The notes: generated by a model not told the origin, from the sequence alone. Positions 1-11,045 are shown, numbered from the stretch's first letter. The stretch: 64,000 bases of DNA from a bacterium (GCA_018822805.1 JAHJJU010000015.1:1-64000), one strand, 5' to 3'. Program-made: numbers and translations.

Positions 1-24
1 GGTAAGATTTTCAAAATTAAATTC

Positions 25-190
25 GTAGGACTAGCCGTAGCTAATTCAAGAATTTTATTTAGGAAAGATTGCCTATTTTTAGGCTTCCCTTTGGGTTTTA
101 CGAGGTTTCCCATAGGCTTAGACACATTTTTTTGAATTAACTGGTTAGTCCTGCAAAAATGTGCCGTTGCCTATAAAAAACCTCGTAAAA
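25..190 (+). ncRNA. Candidate structured RNA or gltX leader, family unknown
   Basis: Perfect 13-bp stem 96-108/178-190 (TTTTACGAGGTTT/AAACCTCGTAAAA), then 112-117/169-174 (ATAGGC/GCCTAT), then 123-131/155-163 (CACATTTTT/AAAAATGTG). Loop 132-154 is complementary to 25-49 (22 of 23 positions pair counting G-U, with a 2-nt bulge). Confidence 0.5.
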
Positions 191-242
191 TTGTGGCTAT
201 GGTATTCCGTCGAACTCAGGTTACTAGATTTTAGGAGAAAAA

Positions 243-1517
243 ATGCTTCGATTTGCTCCATCGCCTACTGGTGATATGCACATAGGTAACCTGCGGGTTG
301 CCATTTTAAATTATATTGTTGCACAACAGAGAAACGATCGATTTCAAATTCGTATGAATGATACCGACAGCCAACGAAATATAGAAGGGAAAGATACAGA
401 GATTATGATGGTATTAGAGAAATTTGCTCTCAAACATGACTCTGTATTTCATCAAAGCGAACACCTTAATATTCATCAAACTTTAGCAATTCGTCTTTTA
501 GATGAAGACAAAGCCTTTGTCTGTAGCTGTAGCGATGCACAGCTTGAAGCTGATCGTGACTCTGCAAAAGCCAATGACGTAGCCTACCGTTACGCTGAAC
601 GTTGTCAAGAGTTAAGCAAAGAAGCGTATACGGAACTCAAAGAGAGTGGACGCCCCTTTGTTATTCGTATTAAGAAACCTGATGAAGTGATTATTGGTCA
701 TGATATCGATTCATTTGTTATTTTAAGAAGCGATAGCACACCAACACACAATTTTGCTGCTGCTTGCGATGATATGTTGAGTGATATTGATTACATTATT
801 TGTGGAGAAGACCACATCAGTGATACACCAAAACAGATACACATTAAAAATCTTTTAGGCTATGAGAACGATACACAGTATGCACACCTACCTGTTATTC
901 TCAATGAAGAGGGTAAAAAAATGTCTAAAGAAGATGAAGCTTCTTCGGTGAAATGGTTGTTTGAACAAGGTTTTGTACCCGATGCCATTTTAAACTACCT
1001 CGTACTTTTGGGAAATTCAAAAGCACCTAAAGAGATTTTTACTTTACCTGAAGCGATTGAGTGGTTTGATATAACCCATATCTCTAAATCGGCTACTAAA
1101 TTTGACATGAGAAAACTACGGTTTATTAACCGTGAACACCTTAAGCTGATGGACGATAAACAGCTTTCGACACTTTTTGGTTTTGCAGATACCGACATAG
1201 GTAAACTGGCAAAAGTTTATTTAGAAGAGTGCAGTACCATTAATGAATTAAAAGAAAAAATAGGTTCAATTTTTACCCCTAAAGATTTTACAGGTGAATG
1301 GGGTGAGCAGATGAGCATTATGGCTAAAATTATTTTTAATGCTCCTGCATTTGAAACCTTTGATGCGTTAACAAAACACATTACGGATGAGAGTGGATTA
1401 AAAGGAGAAAACCTCTTTAAACCACTACGGTACCTCTTAACCGGAGCAGGAAATGGGCCTGAGTTAAGTGAAGTTTACCCATATATTAAATCTTATATTT
1501 TGGAGGTCGCGTCATGA
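243..1517 (+). CDS. gltX: Glutamyl-tRNA synthetase
   Basis: RFAPSPTGDMHIGNLR class I HIGH motif and KKMSKE (KMSKS-like) motif; SD aggag upstream. Confidence 0.93.
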   Translation: MLRFAPSPTGDMHIGNLRVAILNYIVAQQRNDRFQIRMNDTDSQRNIEGKDTEIMMVLEKFALKHDSVFHQSEHLNIHQTLAIRLLDEDKAFVCSCSDAQLEADRDSAKANDVAYRYAERCQELSKEAYTELKESGRPFVIRIKKPDEVIIGHDIDSFVILRSDSTPTHNFAAACDDMLSDIDYIICGEDHISDTPKQIHIKNLLGYENDTQYAHLPVILNEEGKKMSKEDEASSVKWLFEQGFVPDAILNYLVLLGNSKAPKEIFTLPEAIEWFDITHISKSATKFDMRKLRFINREHLKLMDDKQLSTLFGFADTDIGKLAKVYLEECSTINELKEKIGSIFTPKDFTGEWGEQMSIMAKIIFNAPAFETFDALTKHITDESGLKGENLFKPLRYLLTGAGNGPELSEVYPYIKSYILEVAS

Positions 1518-1792
1518 GCGCATTAATTTTTGCTATTGTTCAACTTTTACACTCGGTTATTAACCTATATATTTGGGTGGTTATTATTGCTGCTGTACTC
1601 TCTTTTGTACAGCTGGATCCTCGTAATCCTATTGTTGAAATACTCAACCGTCTAACACAACCGGCATTTAACTTTGTACGTCAAAAAATACCATTTGTGG
1701 TTGTTTCCGGAATTGACTTATCTCCGATTGTTATTATTTTTGGATTACAATTTCTTGATACTTTAATGATGCATGCTGTAATGGGAATGTAA
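1514..1792 (+). CDS. YggT family membrane protein
   Basis: Small hydrophobic protein with YggT-like LDPRNPIVEILNRLTQP motif; overlaps gltX stop. Confidence 0.85.
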   Translation: MSALIFAIVQLLHSVINLYIWVVIIAAVLSFVQLDPRNPIVEILNRLTQPAFNFVRQKIPFVVVSGIDLSPIVIIFGLQFLDTLMMHAVMGM

Positions 1793-3396
1793 TGAAAAAT
1801 AGCAAGAAGATTGTTTTTTTAACCCTCTTCTGCTGTTTTATACCCTATCTTTATGGACAAAACCTCTCTTTCCAAGAGATAGAGGCAATGCCCAACTCCT
1901 ATGCTAAAGATTACTACACTTGGCGTTTTTTACAAGAAGAAAGTACCTCTAAAGAAGAAGCGCTCACTGCCTATGAATGGACAAAACGTAAAAGTTATAA
2001 ACTGCGTAAAGCCATTCAAACTAAAATAGGATACACACCTCAAGAAAACACGGCTGAGACTAAAAAAGATCCAAATAATTATATTATTTACCCTTCAGTT
2101 GCAGCAAATAAGCGTAAAAAAGAATTAAAAAAGCTCTATGAAAAAATTCAAGCTCAAGGAAAATACTCAGATGTTTTAAAAGTTATGAGCAGTAACAAAC
2201 CTTTTAAAATGCTCGCTACCATGACCCCAAAAACCCAATGTTACATTTTTAATGGTGTGGGTTCAAAATATAGAAAAGCCTACTTTAATAAACCCTTTTC
2301 AAAAGAGCAACTGCAAAAGCTCATTCAAGAGGAGCAGTTTAACAGCTCTGTCCATAAAATAGTCACCACACATGCCCTACAACAAAGTAAAAAATCTTTG
2401 CTTTTAATCGAGGAAAACAACTTAAGTTTTGAATCAAACTTTTTACTTGCCATGAATGCTGTAGAGTACAATGAAAACACGATTGCCATTAACTTTTTAA
2501 ATTATGCAAAAAGTAAAACAAACTCTCAAGGTCACTATGACCAAATAGATTTTTGGTTCTATATGCTTACTAAAGATGAAAGCTATCTTCAAAACCTCAT
2601 AAAAAGTCATCAAGTAAATCTCTATACCTTACGGGCTAGAGATATTTTGAAAGAGCCCTACCCTAAAGTAGAAACTCCTGATTTAGGTTTTAATACAGTA
2701 AATAATTTTGATATTAATAACCCAATAGATTGGGAACATATAAAAATTAAAATGCTAGAGAATCCTGAACAACTTGATGCATTGGCTGAAAAATATAACG
2801 CTTATGAAACCGTAGGTATTTATGCCTACATCAAGGAAAAAGCATCAAAATATACCATTGCTTATTACCCTATGCCTTATCGTGAAGCAATGTGGGGCTA
2901 CAGTAGAGAACGTATGGCCATTCTTTATGCCATAGGTCGACAAGAGAGCCGTTTTATTCCTGCTTCGGTTTCGCCCTCTTATGCATTGGGAATGATGCAA
3001 ATCATGCCTTTTCTTATTAAACATTTGGCAAAAGAGCGAAAAGAAAAACTGGATTTAAATGAGATGTTTAACCCCTATGTTGCTGTATCTTATGCCAATC
3101 AACACATGAATTATTTGAACAAATGGCTCTACCATCCACTCTTTGTTGCCTATGCTTATAATGGAGGTATTGGATTTACAAAACGTACCATTCAAAGTGA
3201 GCACATGTTTAAAGAGGGGCAGTATGAACCCTACCTCAGCATGGAGCTTGTAGATTATTTAGAGTCCAGAGAGTATGCTAAAAAAGTCCTAACAAACTAC
3301 GTTATCTACCTAAATCTCTTAGGGTCTCAAACAAAGGTTTCTGACCTTTTGAATACTCTAAAATATCCTTCCCAAACCGATCGTTTTCGAAAATAA
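1792..3396 (+). CDS. Lytic transglycosylase, SLT domain
   Basis: C-terminal GRQESRFIPASVSPSYALGMMQIMP SLT catalytic motif; N-terminal signal peptide. Confidence 0.88.
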   Translation: MKNSKKIVFLTLFCCFIPYLYGQNLSFQEIEAMPNSYAKDYYTWRFLQEESTSKEEALTAYEWTKRKSYKLRKAIQTKIGYTPQENTAETKKDPNNYIIYPSVAANKRKKELKKLYEKIQAQGKYSDVLKVMSSNKPFKMLATMTPKTQCYIFNGVGSKYRKAYFNKPFSKEQLQKLIQEEQFNSSVHKIVTTHALQQSKKSLLLIEENNLSFESNFLLAMNAVEYNENTIAINFLNYAKSKTNSQGHYDQIDFWFYMLTKDESYLQNLIKSHQVNLYTLRARDILKEPYPKVETPDLGFNTVNNFDINNPIDWEHIKIKMLENPEQLDALAEKYNAYETVGIYAYIKEKASKYTIAYYPMPYREAMWGYSRERMAILYAIGRQESRFIPASVSPSYALGMMQIMPFLIKHLAKERKEKLDLNEMFNPYVAVSYANQHMNYLNKWLYHPLFVAYAYNGGIGFTKRTIQSEHMFKEGQYEPYLSMELVDYLESREYAKKVLTNYVIYLNLLGSQTKVSDLLNTLKYPSQTDRFRK

Positions 3397-3862
3397 GTTG
3401 CATATCATTTCCCTTTACGATGGGAAACTTTACTTTATAATAGGTACTCCAGTTGTTCATCATCGGCATCTGATACCGTAGAGGGTCATCTTTTTCCAAC
3501 TTCTTAATCTCTATAGGTTCGGCACCGTTGAGGGTTAAGAGATATCCTTTATTATTAAACTCACTTTTTTCACTGTCGGTAATGTATACTCCCACAAAAA
3601 AATACTCTGCATCGCTAACCGACATACATAAATTTTTACAATTATCATGGGTATAAACCGGGTTCAAATAGGTTGCTGTTAGCAATGCTTTTGTCTCCAA
3701 TGAAGCAATGAGTTGTGCTTTTTTTGTGTTTTGTAACGAGATGTGATAAATATCATCTTTTTTAAAAAGCTGCGAGATGTTTGAATTCTCTTTAAGTGTA
3801 CATCCACCTAAAATAAATGCTGTGCTAAGTGCTGATGAAAGTAGTAATATTTTTTTATACAT
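3302..3862 (-). CDS. Putative lipoprotein
   Basis: Start reassigned to MYKKILLLSSALSTAFILGGC (lipobox) at 3862. The supplied ORF start at 3961 would overlap mobB. Confidence 0.7.
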   Translation of the reverse strand: MYKKILLLSSALSTAFILGGCTLKENSNISQLFKKDDIYHISLQNTKKAQLIASLETKALLTATYLNPVYTHDNCKNLCMSVSDAEYFFVGVYITDSEKSEFNNKGYLLTLNGAEPIEIKKLEKDDPLRYQMPMMNNWSTYYKVKFPIVKGNDMQLIFENDRFGKDILEYSKGQKPLFETLRDLGR

Positions 3863-3939
3863 TAAGAACCTTTTAATTTGATCCATTTTAACACATTTCC
3901 TATAAAATTTTCTGTATAATTTGCACTTAAAGGAGAGAT

Positions 3940-4434
3940 ATGAAACGCATTGCTGTTGCATTTACCGGTCCATCAGGGAGTGGAAAGACCACACTTGTTG
4001 AAAAAATTTCAAAAATTTTGATTAAAGAGAGAGAAGTCGCGATTATCAAACATGACCCCAAAGATAAAGCTGTGTTTGACAAAGAGGGGAAAGACAGTCA
4101 CAAGTTCTCACAAACAGGTGCAGAAGTTGTGGTTGCTTCACCTACTCGTACCACATACTTCTCTAAACGTAACAAAACATTAGATGAAATCATTAAAATG
4201 TTTGATAATTTTGATATATTATTGGTTGAAGGTTTAAAGACTTTGGATCTTCCACGAATTGCAATTTTTAGAAACTCCATTGAAGAGAGTTATTTAACTT
4301 GCAGTGAAGCCATTGCCATTGATGAGACCATCAATGTAAGTGATTACAATATTCCTAATAATATTGATATTTTAAATTTAAACCATCCCCATGAGATTAT
4401 TGAGTGGATAGACAAAAATGCTAAACGCGTATAA
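3940..4434 (+). CDS. mobB: Molybdopterin-guanine dinucleotide biosynthesis protein B
   Basis: TGPSGSGKTTLVEKI P-loop, VVVASPTRTTY, LLVEGLK motifs. Confidence 0.9.
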   Translation: MKRIAVAFTGPSGSGKTTLVEKISKILIKEREVAIIKHDPKDKAVFDKEGKDSHKFSQTGAEVVVASPTRTTYFSKRNKTLDEIIKMFDNFDILLVEGLKTLDLPRIAIFRNSIEESYLTCSEAIAIDETINVSDYNIPNNIDILNLNHPHEIIEWIDKNAKRV

Positions 4435-4443
4435 AGGATAACA

Positions 4444-5295
4444 ATGAACGATATATTTGAGACCATTAAAACAATTGCTTTTGAGATTGACCATGTCATT
4501 AAAGCTGAAGACGTGGGTTACAGTGATTCAGAAAACTCTTCAGGTGAAGATCAACTAAAACTTGATGTTCAATCAGACCTTATTATAGAAAAAGCATTTG
4601 CCGATGTGGCTTCGGTTAAAGCACTCGTTAGTGAAGAGAAAGAAGGTGTTTTAGAATTGAGTCCTACAGGAAAATATACCGTATGTTATGACCCTCTCGA
4701 TGGTTCAAGTCTCGTCGATGTTAATCTCTCTGTAGGTTCAATTTTTGGAATTTATGAAGGCGAATTAGAAGGTAAAAATCTTGTTGCCTCTGCTTATACG
4801 GTTTATGGTCCAAGGGTTGAGCTGATTATTGCTACCCGAAAGGGTAAACCGAAGGTTTCTCGTGTTATTGATGGTAAATTTCAAGAGGTTTTTGAGCTAA
4901 CTATGAATGAAAAAGGAATATTTAACGCCAGTGGAGGAACCCAACAAAACTGGTGTGATTACCATAAAACGTTTATTGATGATCTCTTTGAAGAGGGTTA
5001 TCATTTACGTTATTCCGGTGGAATGGTACCGGACCTTCATCAGATTATGGTCAAAGGTGGGGGAATTTTCTCTTACCCGGGCACCTCGGATAAACCAAAT
5101 GGAAAACTACGACAACTTTTTGAAGTCATTCCTTTTGCACTGATGTATGAACAAGCAGGTGGACAAGCCATCAATAATAAAGGGATGAGACTGCTTGAAC
5201 TTGTTCCTTCACACCCACACGATACCAGTCCGTGTTTCTTTGGTTCAAACTATGAAATAACTGCTCTACGTGAAGCTTATGGGATCAAAGTGTAA
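4444..5295 (+). CDS. fbp: Class I fructose-1,6-bisphosphatase
   Basis: [12 protein letters not shown] and [25 protein letters not shown] motifs. Confidence 0.95.
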   Translation: MNDIFETIKTIAFEIDHVIKAEDVGYSDSENSSGEDQLKLDVQSDLIIEKAFADVASVKALVSEEKEGVLELSPTGKYTVCYDPLDGSSLVDVNLSVGSIFGIYEGELEGKNLVASAYTVYGPRVELIIATRKGKPKVSRVIDGKFQEVFELTMNEKGIFNASGGTQQNWCDYHKTFIDDLFEEGYHLRYSGGMVPDLHQIMVKGGGIFSYPGTSDKPNGKLRQLFEVIPFALMYEQAGGQAINNKGMRLLELVPSHPHDTSPCFFGSNYEITALREAYGIKV

Positions 5296-5298
5296 TAG

Positions 5299-5496
5299 AT
5301 GAGTGAAATTTCACTTGACGAATGGGAACTGACACTTCAAGTTAAAAAAAAAGAGCTTGAAGCGTGTCAAGTAACTCAAGGAGTAAAATCCTGTCTCTCC
5401 TGTCCTAAATTAAACCATTGTGAAATTCGTGATGCCTATGTTCATGCTGTGTACAATAGCATGAGTAAAGGTGCCGGAGGGGGATTTGAATTTTGA
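5299..5496 (+). CDS. Small cysteine-containing protein of unknown function
   Basis: 65 aa, CLSCPKLNHC cluster; tightly packed between fbp and the heme-binding ORF. Confidence 0.7.
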   Translation: MSEISLDEWELTLQVKKKELEACQVTQGVKSCLSCPKLNHCEIRDAYVHAVYNSMSKGAGGGFEF

Positions 5497-5933
5497 TATT
5501 TAAAAGTTTTTGGTTCTGGACACTCATTACTCTTGTCGCCATACAATTTATTCCAATGGATGTTCCTGAACAATTAGAAGGTAAAGCAGAAAATGAGATT
5601 AAAGCTCCTGAAGAGATAATGAACATTCTCAAACGTTCTTGTTATGTCTGCCACTCTAACAGTCTGGTTTATCCTTGGTATGATAAAATCGCTCCTGCTT
5701 CATGGTATGCCAAGAATCATGTTAAAAATGGTCGTAAAACACTCAATTTCTCACTATGGAGCGAATACACTAAAGAGGAACAACTCAAGTTGCTTGATAA
5801 CATTCCTAAATCAATAGCTATTCGTATGCCTCTTCCTTCTTATTTATGGCTTCATGAAGAAGCTACATTAACCAAAGAAGAGAAACAAAAATTCTCAAAA
5901 TGGGTAAAAAAATTAAAAGAAGAAGTTAAATAG
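5493..5933 (+). CDS. Membrane-anchored heme-binding domain protein
   Basis: N-terminal TM, CYVCHSN heme site, YPWYDKIAPASWYAKNHV as in the Haem_bd family. Confidence 0.8.
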   Translation: MIFKSFWFWTLITLVAIQFIPMDVPEQLEGKAENEIKAPEEIMNILKRSCYVCHSNSLVYPWYDKIAPASWYAKNHVKNGRKTLNFSLWSEYTKEEQLKLLDNIPKSIAIRMPLPSYLWLHEEATLTKEEKQKFSKWVKKLKEEVK

Positions 5934-6004
5934 GATAAATATTGTCCTATTTAAAAAAAGTTTTGCTATAATACAAAATATAAAATTAATTACAAGGAAA
6001 CAAA

Positions 6005-6388
6005 ATGCCAAAAATCAACAAATACCAAGACATCTCTGAAATCGATAGAGAAGCAAAAAAAGACCTTATTGACAGACATTCACCATTCATTCACTGTGCT
6101 GATACAGCAACAGCCGGAGAGCCGTTTGAAGTAACTGTAAAAATGGGTAACGAGTACACTCATCCGGATGATTTTGATCACTTTATTGAGTCTGTAACAC
6201 TTTTCAATGGTGACACACAATTGGCAAAAGCTTCATATGTTCCGGGAACTCTTGGTAATACAAAAGCACATAACACAACTACCTTTACAATTATTCCAAC
6301 AGGAAAAAAACTTAAATTGGTAGCACATGGTTACTGTACTAAACACGGTATCTGGGAAGGTACTGAAGTAGAAGTTCCTGTTAACTAA
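6005..6388 (+). CDS. Superoxide reductase (neelaredoxin/desulfoferrodoxin family)
   Basis: RHSPFIHC, EYTHPDDFDHFI and HGYCTKHGIWEG iron-ligand motifs. Confidence 0.9.
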   Translation: MPKINKYQDISEIDREAKKDLIDRHSPFIHCADTATAGEPFEVTVKMGNEYTHPDDFDHFIESVTLFNGDTQLAKASYVPGTLGNTKAHNTTTFTIIPTGKKLKLVAHGYCTKHGIWEGTEVEVPVN

Positions 6389-6412
6389 GCTTAATTTTCA
6401 ATTTTTAAAAGT

Positions 6413-6432
6413 CCCATCATCTTTGATGGGAA
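6413..6432 (+). terminator. Hairpin downstream of superoxide reductase
   Basis: TCCCATCA-TCTT-TGATGGGA perfect 8-bp stem; no strong U-tract. Confidence 0.5.
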
Positions 6433-6521
6433 CAGTTACTGTATATATTTTTACTGCAACTTGATACAAAAATAATCTCTTTAAGCTATAATACTTTTTT
6501 GAATTTAAGAACCTGAGTTCT

Positions 6522-8405
6522 ATGGAGAAAGCAATGAACAAAAGCTATGGTATTAATATTTGGGGAGACAACAATTTTGTCATAAAAAACAGTACAGTAA
6601 ACATCAATTACAAAAGTCAACCCTCCTTACTTGAAATAACCAATCAAATACGTAACAAAGGCTATAAAGGCCCCCTACTTTTACGTTTTCCACATCTTAT
6701 AAAAAAACAGATTTCTACCTTATATAATGAATTTAATCGAGCAAGAGAAGAGTTCAATTATCAAGGAAAATTTCAAGCTGTTTTTCCTTTAAAAGTAAAC
6801 CAATTTCCTAATTTTATAAACACACTTATAGATGTTTCTAAAGCGTACAATTATGGATTAGAAGCAGGAAGTAAAGCTGAATTGGTCATTGCTATTACCC
6901 ATACGCCTATGGGTGCTCCTATAACCGTTAACGGCTTTAAAGACAAAGAGATGATCTCTTTATGTTTTATTGCAGCCAATATGGGACACAACATTACCAT
7001 TACTATCGAAGGTCTTGGTGAACTTGAAACCATTATTGAAGTAAACCAAGAGTTTAATAAAAAAAGAAAAACACCTGTTATACCTAAAATTGGTGTGCGT
7101 ATACGACTTCATAGTTCAGGCATTGGTATCTGGGCAAAAAGTGGTGGATACAGTTCTAAGTTTGGGCTCACCTCTACCGAACTCTTAGAAGCCTATGAGC
7201 TTATAAAAAAACATGCTCTATTAGAACAACTTTGGATGGTTCACTTTCATATTGGTTCACAAATGAGCGATATTGCACCCCTAAAAAAAGCACTAAGAGA
7301 AGCCGGAAACATCTATGCCGATTTAAAAAATCGAGGAGCTACAGCACTTAATGCCATTAACATTGGAGGGGGATTGGCTGTAGAGTACAGTCAACATGCC
7401 CATTCTAAAGAGATTAACTATGCTCTATCTGAATTTGCTAATGATGTGGTTTACTTAATTAAAGAGATTGCCAAAAATAAAGGCATAGATGAGCCTGATA
7501 TTTTTACGGAATCAGGAAGATACATTGCTGCAAGTCACTCAGTGCTTATTGCTCCTGTATTAGAGCTTTTTTCTCAAGATTACCATGAAAAATCTTTACG
7601 ATTAAAAGAGACCAATCCACCTCTTATTTCTGAACTTTATGATTTATGGACATCCCTGAACCGTTCTAATGCGAGAGAGTATCTGCATGATGGACTAGAC
7701 CATATGGAGAGTTTGTTAACCCTCTTTGATTTAGGATACATTGATTTAGAAGATCGCTCTAATGCTGAACTTTTGGTCAATATGATTATTAAAAAATCGA
7801 TACTTTTACTCAACAATGATGATACTGAAGAGCTTAAAAAGCTACAGAATAAGATTCAAGAACGCTATTTGGTTAACTTTTCAGCATTCCAATCACTACC
7901 GGACTTTTGGGGTTTACAGCAACATTTCCCAATGATGCCTATTGATAAACTGGATATAAAACCATCCAATCCGGCTACCATTTGGGATATTACCTGTGAC
8001 AGTGACGGTGAAATCGCATTTAATGGAAATGCCCCTTTATATCTTCATGATGTTGATGTTGATACCGATGAATATTTTCTTGCCTTCTTTCTAACAGGAG
8101 CCTATCAAGAAGTTTTAGGAATGAATCATAATCTCTTTACGCATCCAACTGAAGTGGTTGTAGATTTTGATAAAGAAGGGAATTATCTGCTTAACAAGCT
8201 TATTGAATCCCAAAATATCATGGATGTTTTAGAAGACATGGATTATGATAAAAATCACTTAGATAAAAAGTTAAAGTACCAAATTGAGGAATCTACCTTG
8301 ATTAATAAAACTCAAAAACGAGAATTGTTGGGCAAACTCTATCTCTATTTAAGCGAAAATAGTTATCTTAAAACCATACAAGCCAATAATGAGGATCCAT
8401 CTTGA
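6522..8405 (+). CDS. speA: Biosynthetic arginine decarboxylase
   Basis: Long PLP ODC/ADC-type protein: [40 protein letters not shown]. Confidence 0.94.
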   Translation: MEKAMNKSYGINIWGDNNFVIKNSTVNINYKSQPSLLEITNQIRNKGYKGPLLLRFPHLIKKQISTLYNEFNRAREEFNYQGKFQAVFPLKVNQFPNFINTLIDVSKAYNYGLEAGSKAELVIAITHTPMGAPITVNGFKDKEMISLCFIAANMGHNITITIEGLGELETIIEVNQEFNKKRKTPVIPKIGVRIRLHSSGIGIWAKSGGYSSKFGLTSTELLEAYELIKKHALLEQLWMVHFHIGSQMSDIAPLKKALREAGNIYADLKNRGATALNAINIGGGLAVEYSQHAHSKEINYALSEFANDVVYLIKEIAKNKGIDEPDIFTESGRYIAASHSVLIAPVLELFSQDYHEKSLRLKETNPPLISELYDLWTSLNRSNAREYLHDGLDHMESLLTLFDLGYIDLEDRSNAELLVNMIIKKSILLLNNDDTEELKKLQNKIQERYLVNFSAFQSLPDFWGLQQHFPMMPIDKLDIKPSNPATIWDITCDSDGEIAFNGNAPLYLHDVDVDTDEYFLAFFLTGAYQEVLGMNHNLFTHPTEVVVDFDKEGNYLLNKLIESQNIMDVLEDMDYDKNHLDKKLKYQIEESTLINKTQKRELLGKLYLYLSENSYLKTIQANNEDPS

Positions 8406-9100
8406 ATATTTTTAGTACCATCAAAGAAGATTTTTTAAATGTCAAACGTAATGACCCTGCTCTACACTCTACCTTTGAACTTTTTTTTAACTACCCAGGT
8501 CTCTGGGCTCTTTTTTTTTACCGTATTGCCAATGCATTGTATAAAAAAGGCTTACGCTTTATTCCACGATTTATCTCTGCTATTGGTCAATTTTTAACAA
8601 CGGTTGACATTCACCCTGCTGCCACCATTGGTTGCCGTGTCTTTATTGACCATGCAGTCGGTGTGGTTATCGGTGAGACTGCCATCATTGGTGATGATGT
8701 GGTTATCTATCAACAGGTTACTTTAGGAGGGGTAAGTACTTCTCATGGAAAAAGACATCCAACCGTGGAAAATAATGTGGTCATAGGTGCCGGTGCTAAG
8801 GTCTTAGGAAATATTTCTATTGGTCAAGGAGCAAAAATTGGTGCCAACTCGGTTGTGGTTAAAGATGTACCTGCCTATGCAACAGCTGTCGGTATTCCTG
8901 CACGAATCATTAATTGTGATACAAAAAGCACAGACCTTCGACATGACATGTTACCCGATGTCAACAAAGAAATTTTTCACTATCTTATTAAAAGAATTGC
9001 TGTTCTTGAAGAAACCTTAAAAACAGGAAATGTAGAGCTTATGGAAAAAGAAGATCATGAGTTGACCGAAATTTACTCAACCTTTATTAAATCAATGTAG
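8402..9100 (+). CDS. cysE: Serine O-acetyltransferase
   Basis: Hexapeptide repeats [39 protein letters not shown]. Confidence 0.94.
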   Translation: MNIFSTIKEDFLNVKRNDPALHSTFELFFNYPGLWALFFYRIANALYKKGLRFIPRFISAIGQFLTTVDIHPAATIGCRVFIDHAVGVVIGETAIIGDDVVIYQQVTLGGVSTSHGKRHPTVENNVVIGAGAKVLGNISIGQGAKIGANSVVVKDVPAYATAVGIPARIINCDTKSTDLRHDMLPDVNKEIFHYLIKRIAVLEETLKTGNVELMEKEDHELTEIYSTFIKSM

Positions 9101-9184
9101 CAATAAAAAATCTACCATCTTCTTAATTTATTTTTTAGTATAATTTCAAAATTTCGATTATAATCAAAAATTAAAGGTGCTTTC

Positions 9185-10354
9185 ATGCTTTCCAAACGTA
9201 TTCAAACACTCTCTTCTTCTTTAACCATTGCCATTACAACTTTGGCTCAAGAGCTTAAAGCAGAAGGTAAAGACATTCTTTCGTTCTCAGCCGGAGAACC
9301 GGATTTTGACACGCCTGAGGTCATTAAAAATGCTGCAAAAGATGCGTTAGATGCCGGTAAAACCAAATATACTGCTGTACCTGGAGTGCCTGAACTCCTT
9401 TCTGCTGTTGCAGGAAAACTAAAAAGAGACAACAACCTTGATTATGAACCAAAAATGATTCAAACCAACAACGGTGCAAAACACTCTCTTTTTAACCTTA
9501 TTCAAGCACTTGTTGATGAGGGTGATGAAGTAATTATTCCTGCTCCATACTGGGTAACTTACCCTGAGCAAGTTGAATATTCCGGTGGAGTTTCTGTTAT
9601 TATTGAAACGGATGATAAAGCTGGGTTTAAAATTACTCCTGAACAACTTAAAGCTGCCATTACGCCTAAAACAAAAATCTTGATGCTTAACACGCCATCT
9701 AATCCAACCGGTGCTATCTACTCAAGAAAAGAGTTAGAAGAACTGGCAGAAGTTCTTAAAGGAACAAATATCATTGTTATTTCAGACGAGATGTATGAGA
9801 AGTTGGTTTATGGTGGTGAAGAATTTACGGCAACAGCTTCTATTTCTGAAGACATGTTCCAAAGAACCATTACTGTAAATGGTTTAAGTAAAGCTGCTGC
9901 CATGACGGGTTGGAGATTTGGTTACTTAGCAACACCAAATATGGAGCTTATCTCTGTACTCAACAAACTTCAGTCACAAAGTACTTCCAACATCAACTCT
10001 ATTACTCAAGCAGCTGCCATTCCCGGTCTTGATGGGACAATCGATACCGTTGTAGAAGAGATGAGAGAGGCTTTTGAAGCTCGATGTAATGAAGCAACTG
10101 AACTCTTTAACAAAATTGATGGACTAAGCGTTGTCAAACCAAACGGTGCATTCTATCTTTTCGTGAACATCAAAGAGATTAGCACTGACTCTATGCAGTT
10201 CTGTAAAGATTTACTTTCAGAGCAAGGTGTGGCTGTTGTTCCGGGTATTGGTTTTGGAGCAGAAGGTTACTTTAGATTCTCATTTGCCACTGACATCGAA
10301 ACCATCCGTGAGGGTATTCGACGTATTGAAGCTTTTGTTAAGAGACAAAAGTAA
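9185..10354 (+). CDS. aspC: Class I aspartate aminotransferase
   Basis: SAGEPDFDTPE, APYWVTYPEQV, NGLSKAAAMTGWRFGY PLP lysine region. Confidence 0.92.
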   Translation: MLSKRIQTLSSSLTIAITTLAQELKAEGKDILSFSAGEPDFDTPEVIKNAAKDALDAGKTKYTAVPGVPELLSAVAGKLKRDNNLDYEPKMIQTNNGAKHSLFNLIQALVDEGDEVIIPAPYWVTYPEQVEYSGGVSVIIETDDKAGFKITPEQLKAAITPKTKILMLNTPSNPTGAIYSRKELEELAEVLKGTNIIVISDEMYEKLVYGGEEFTATASISEDMFQRTITVNGLSKAAAMTGWRFGYLATPNMELISVLNKLQSQSTSNINSITQAAAIPGLDGTIDTVVEEMREAFEARCNEATELFNKIDGLSVVKPNGAFYLFVNIKEISTDSMQFCKDLLSEQGVAVVPGIGFGAEGYFRFSFATDIETIREGIRRIEAFVKRQK

Positions 10355-10361
10355 AAAATAA

Positions 10362-10382
10362 GGTGTTGTCTTTGACAACACC
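10362..10382. terminator. Bidirectional hairpin between convergent aspC and queC
   Basis: GGTGTTGTC-TTT-GACAACACC perfect 9-bp stem in the convergent gap. Confidence 0.75.
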
Positions 10383-11045
10383 CTACACATACTCTATAGG
10401 ATCAACCATTCCTGCTTTTTCAAATCCATTCAACCGTAACCTGCAACTGTCACATACTCCACAAGCTTTATCTTCATTTTTATAACATGACCATGTATCT
10501 TCTAAGGGTACGCCCAACTCTATAGATTTTTGAACAATTTCTGATTTTTTCATATGTACCAATGGCATTTTAATGCTTAATTGTGTTTCATCTTTGGTTC
10601 CCAAATTAATAGACTTTTCCATCGACCTGATATACGTATCACGACAATCAGGATAACCTGAACTGTCCTCTTCCACTACACCTATAAAAAGAGCCTCTGC
10701 AGCATGCTTTTCAGCAAGAGCTGTAGCAATAGAGATAAATATACCATTCCGAAAAGGTACATAAGTAATAGGTACACCAGATTCGATTCCTCCAATTGGA
10801 ACGTCTAAAGTTTTATCAGTTAAAGCCGAAGCTCCTATCTGTTTAAAAAAATCTAAATCGATCTCATAATGCTCAATGGCTTCTAGTTTTTTAGCTATTT
10901 TTCGAAAAGATTCCAACTCTTTTTTTTCAGTTCTTTGTCCATAATTAAAATGTAATGCTATAAGTTCATAACCCTTATTTTTAGCTATTTTAGCACTCAA
11001 TGCACTGTCCATTCCACCCGATATTACACATACTGCTTTCTTCAT
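10383..11045 (-). CDS. queC: 7-cyano-7-deazaguanine synthase
   Basis: VISGGMDSALSAKIA PP-loop; CGVCDSCRLR zinc motif. Confidence 0.94.
   Translation of the reverse strand: MKKAVCVISGGMDSALSAKIAKNKGYELIALHFNYGQRTEKKELESFRKIAKKLEAIEHYEIDLDFFKQIGASALTDKTLDVPIGGIESGVPITYVPFRNGIFISIATALAEKHAAEALFIGVVEEDSSGYPDCRDTYIRSMEKSINLGTKDETQLSIKMPLVHMKKSEIVQKSIELGVPLEDTWSCYKNEDKACGVCDSCRLRLNGFEKAGMVDPIEYV

Noticed and set aside
200-235. 5S rRNA-like string CCGTCGAACTCAGG upstream of gltX
   Set aside because: Only a short resemblance to the 5S CCGAACTCAG motif; the surrounding sequence does not fit 5S rRNA.
4907-5143. 78-aa plus-strand ORF inside fbp
   Set aside because: Out-of-frame overlap within a conserved enzyme; no independent support.
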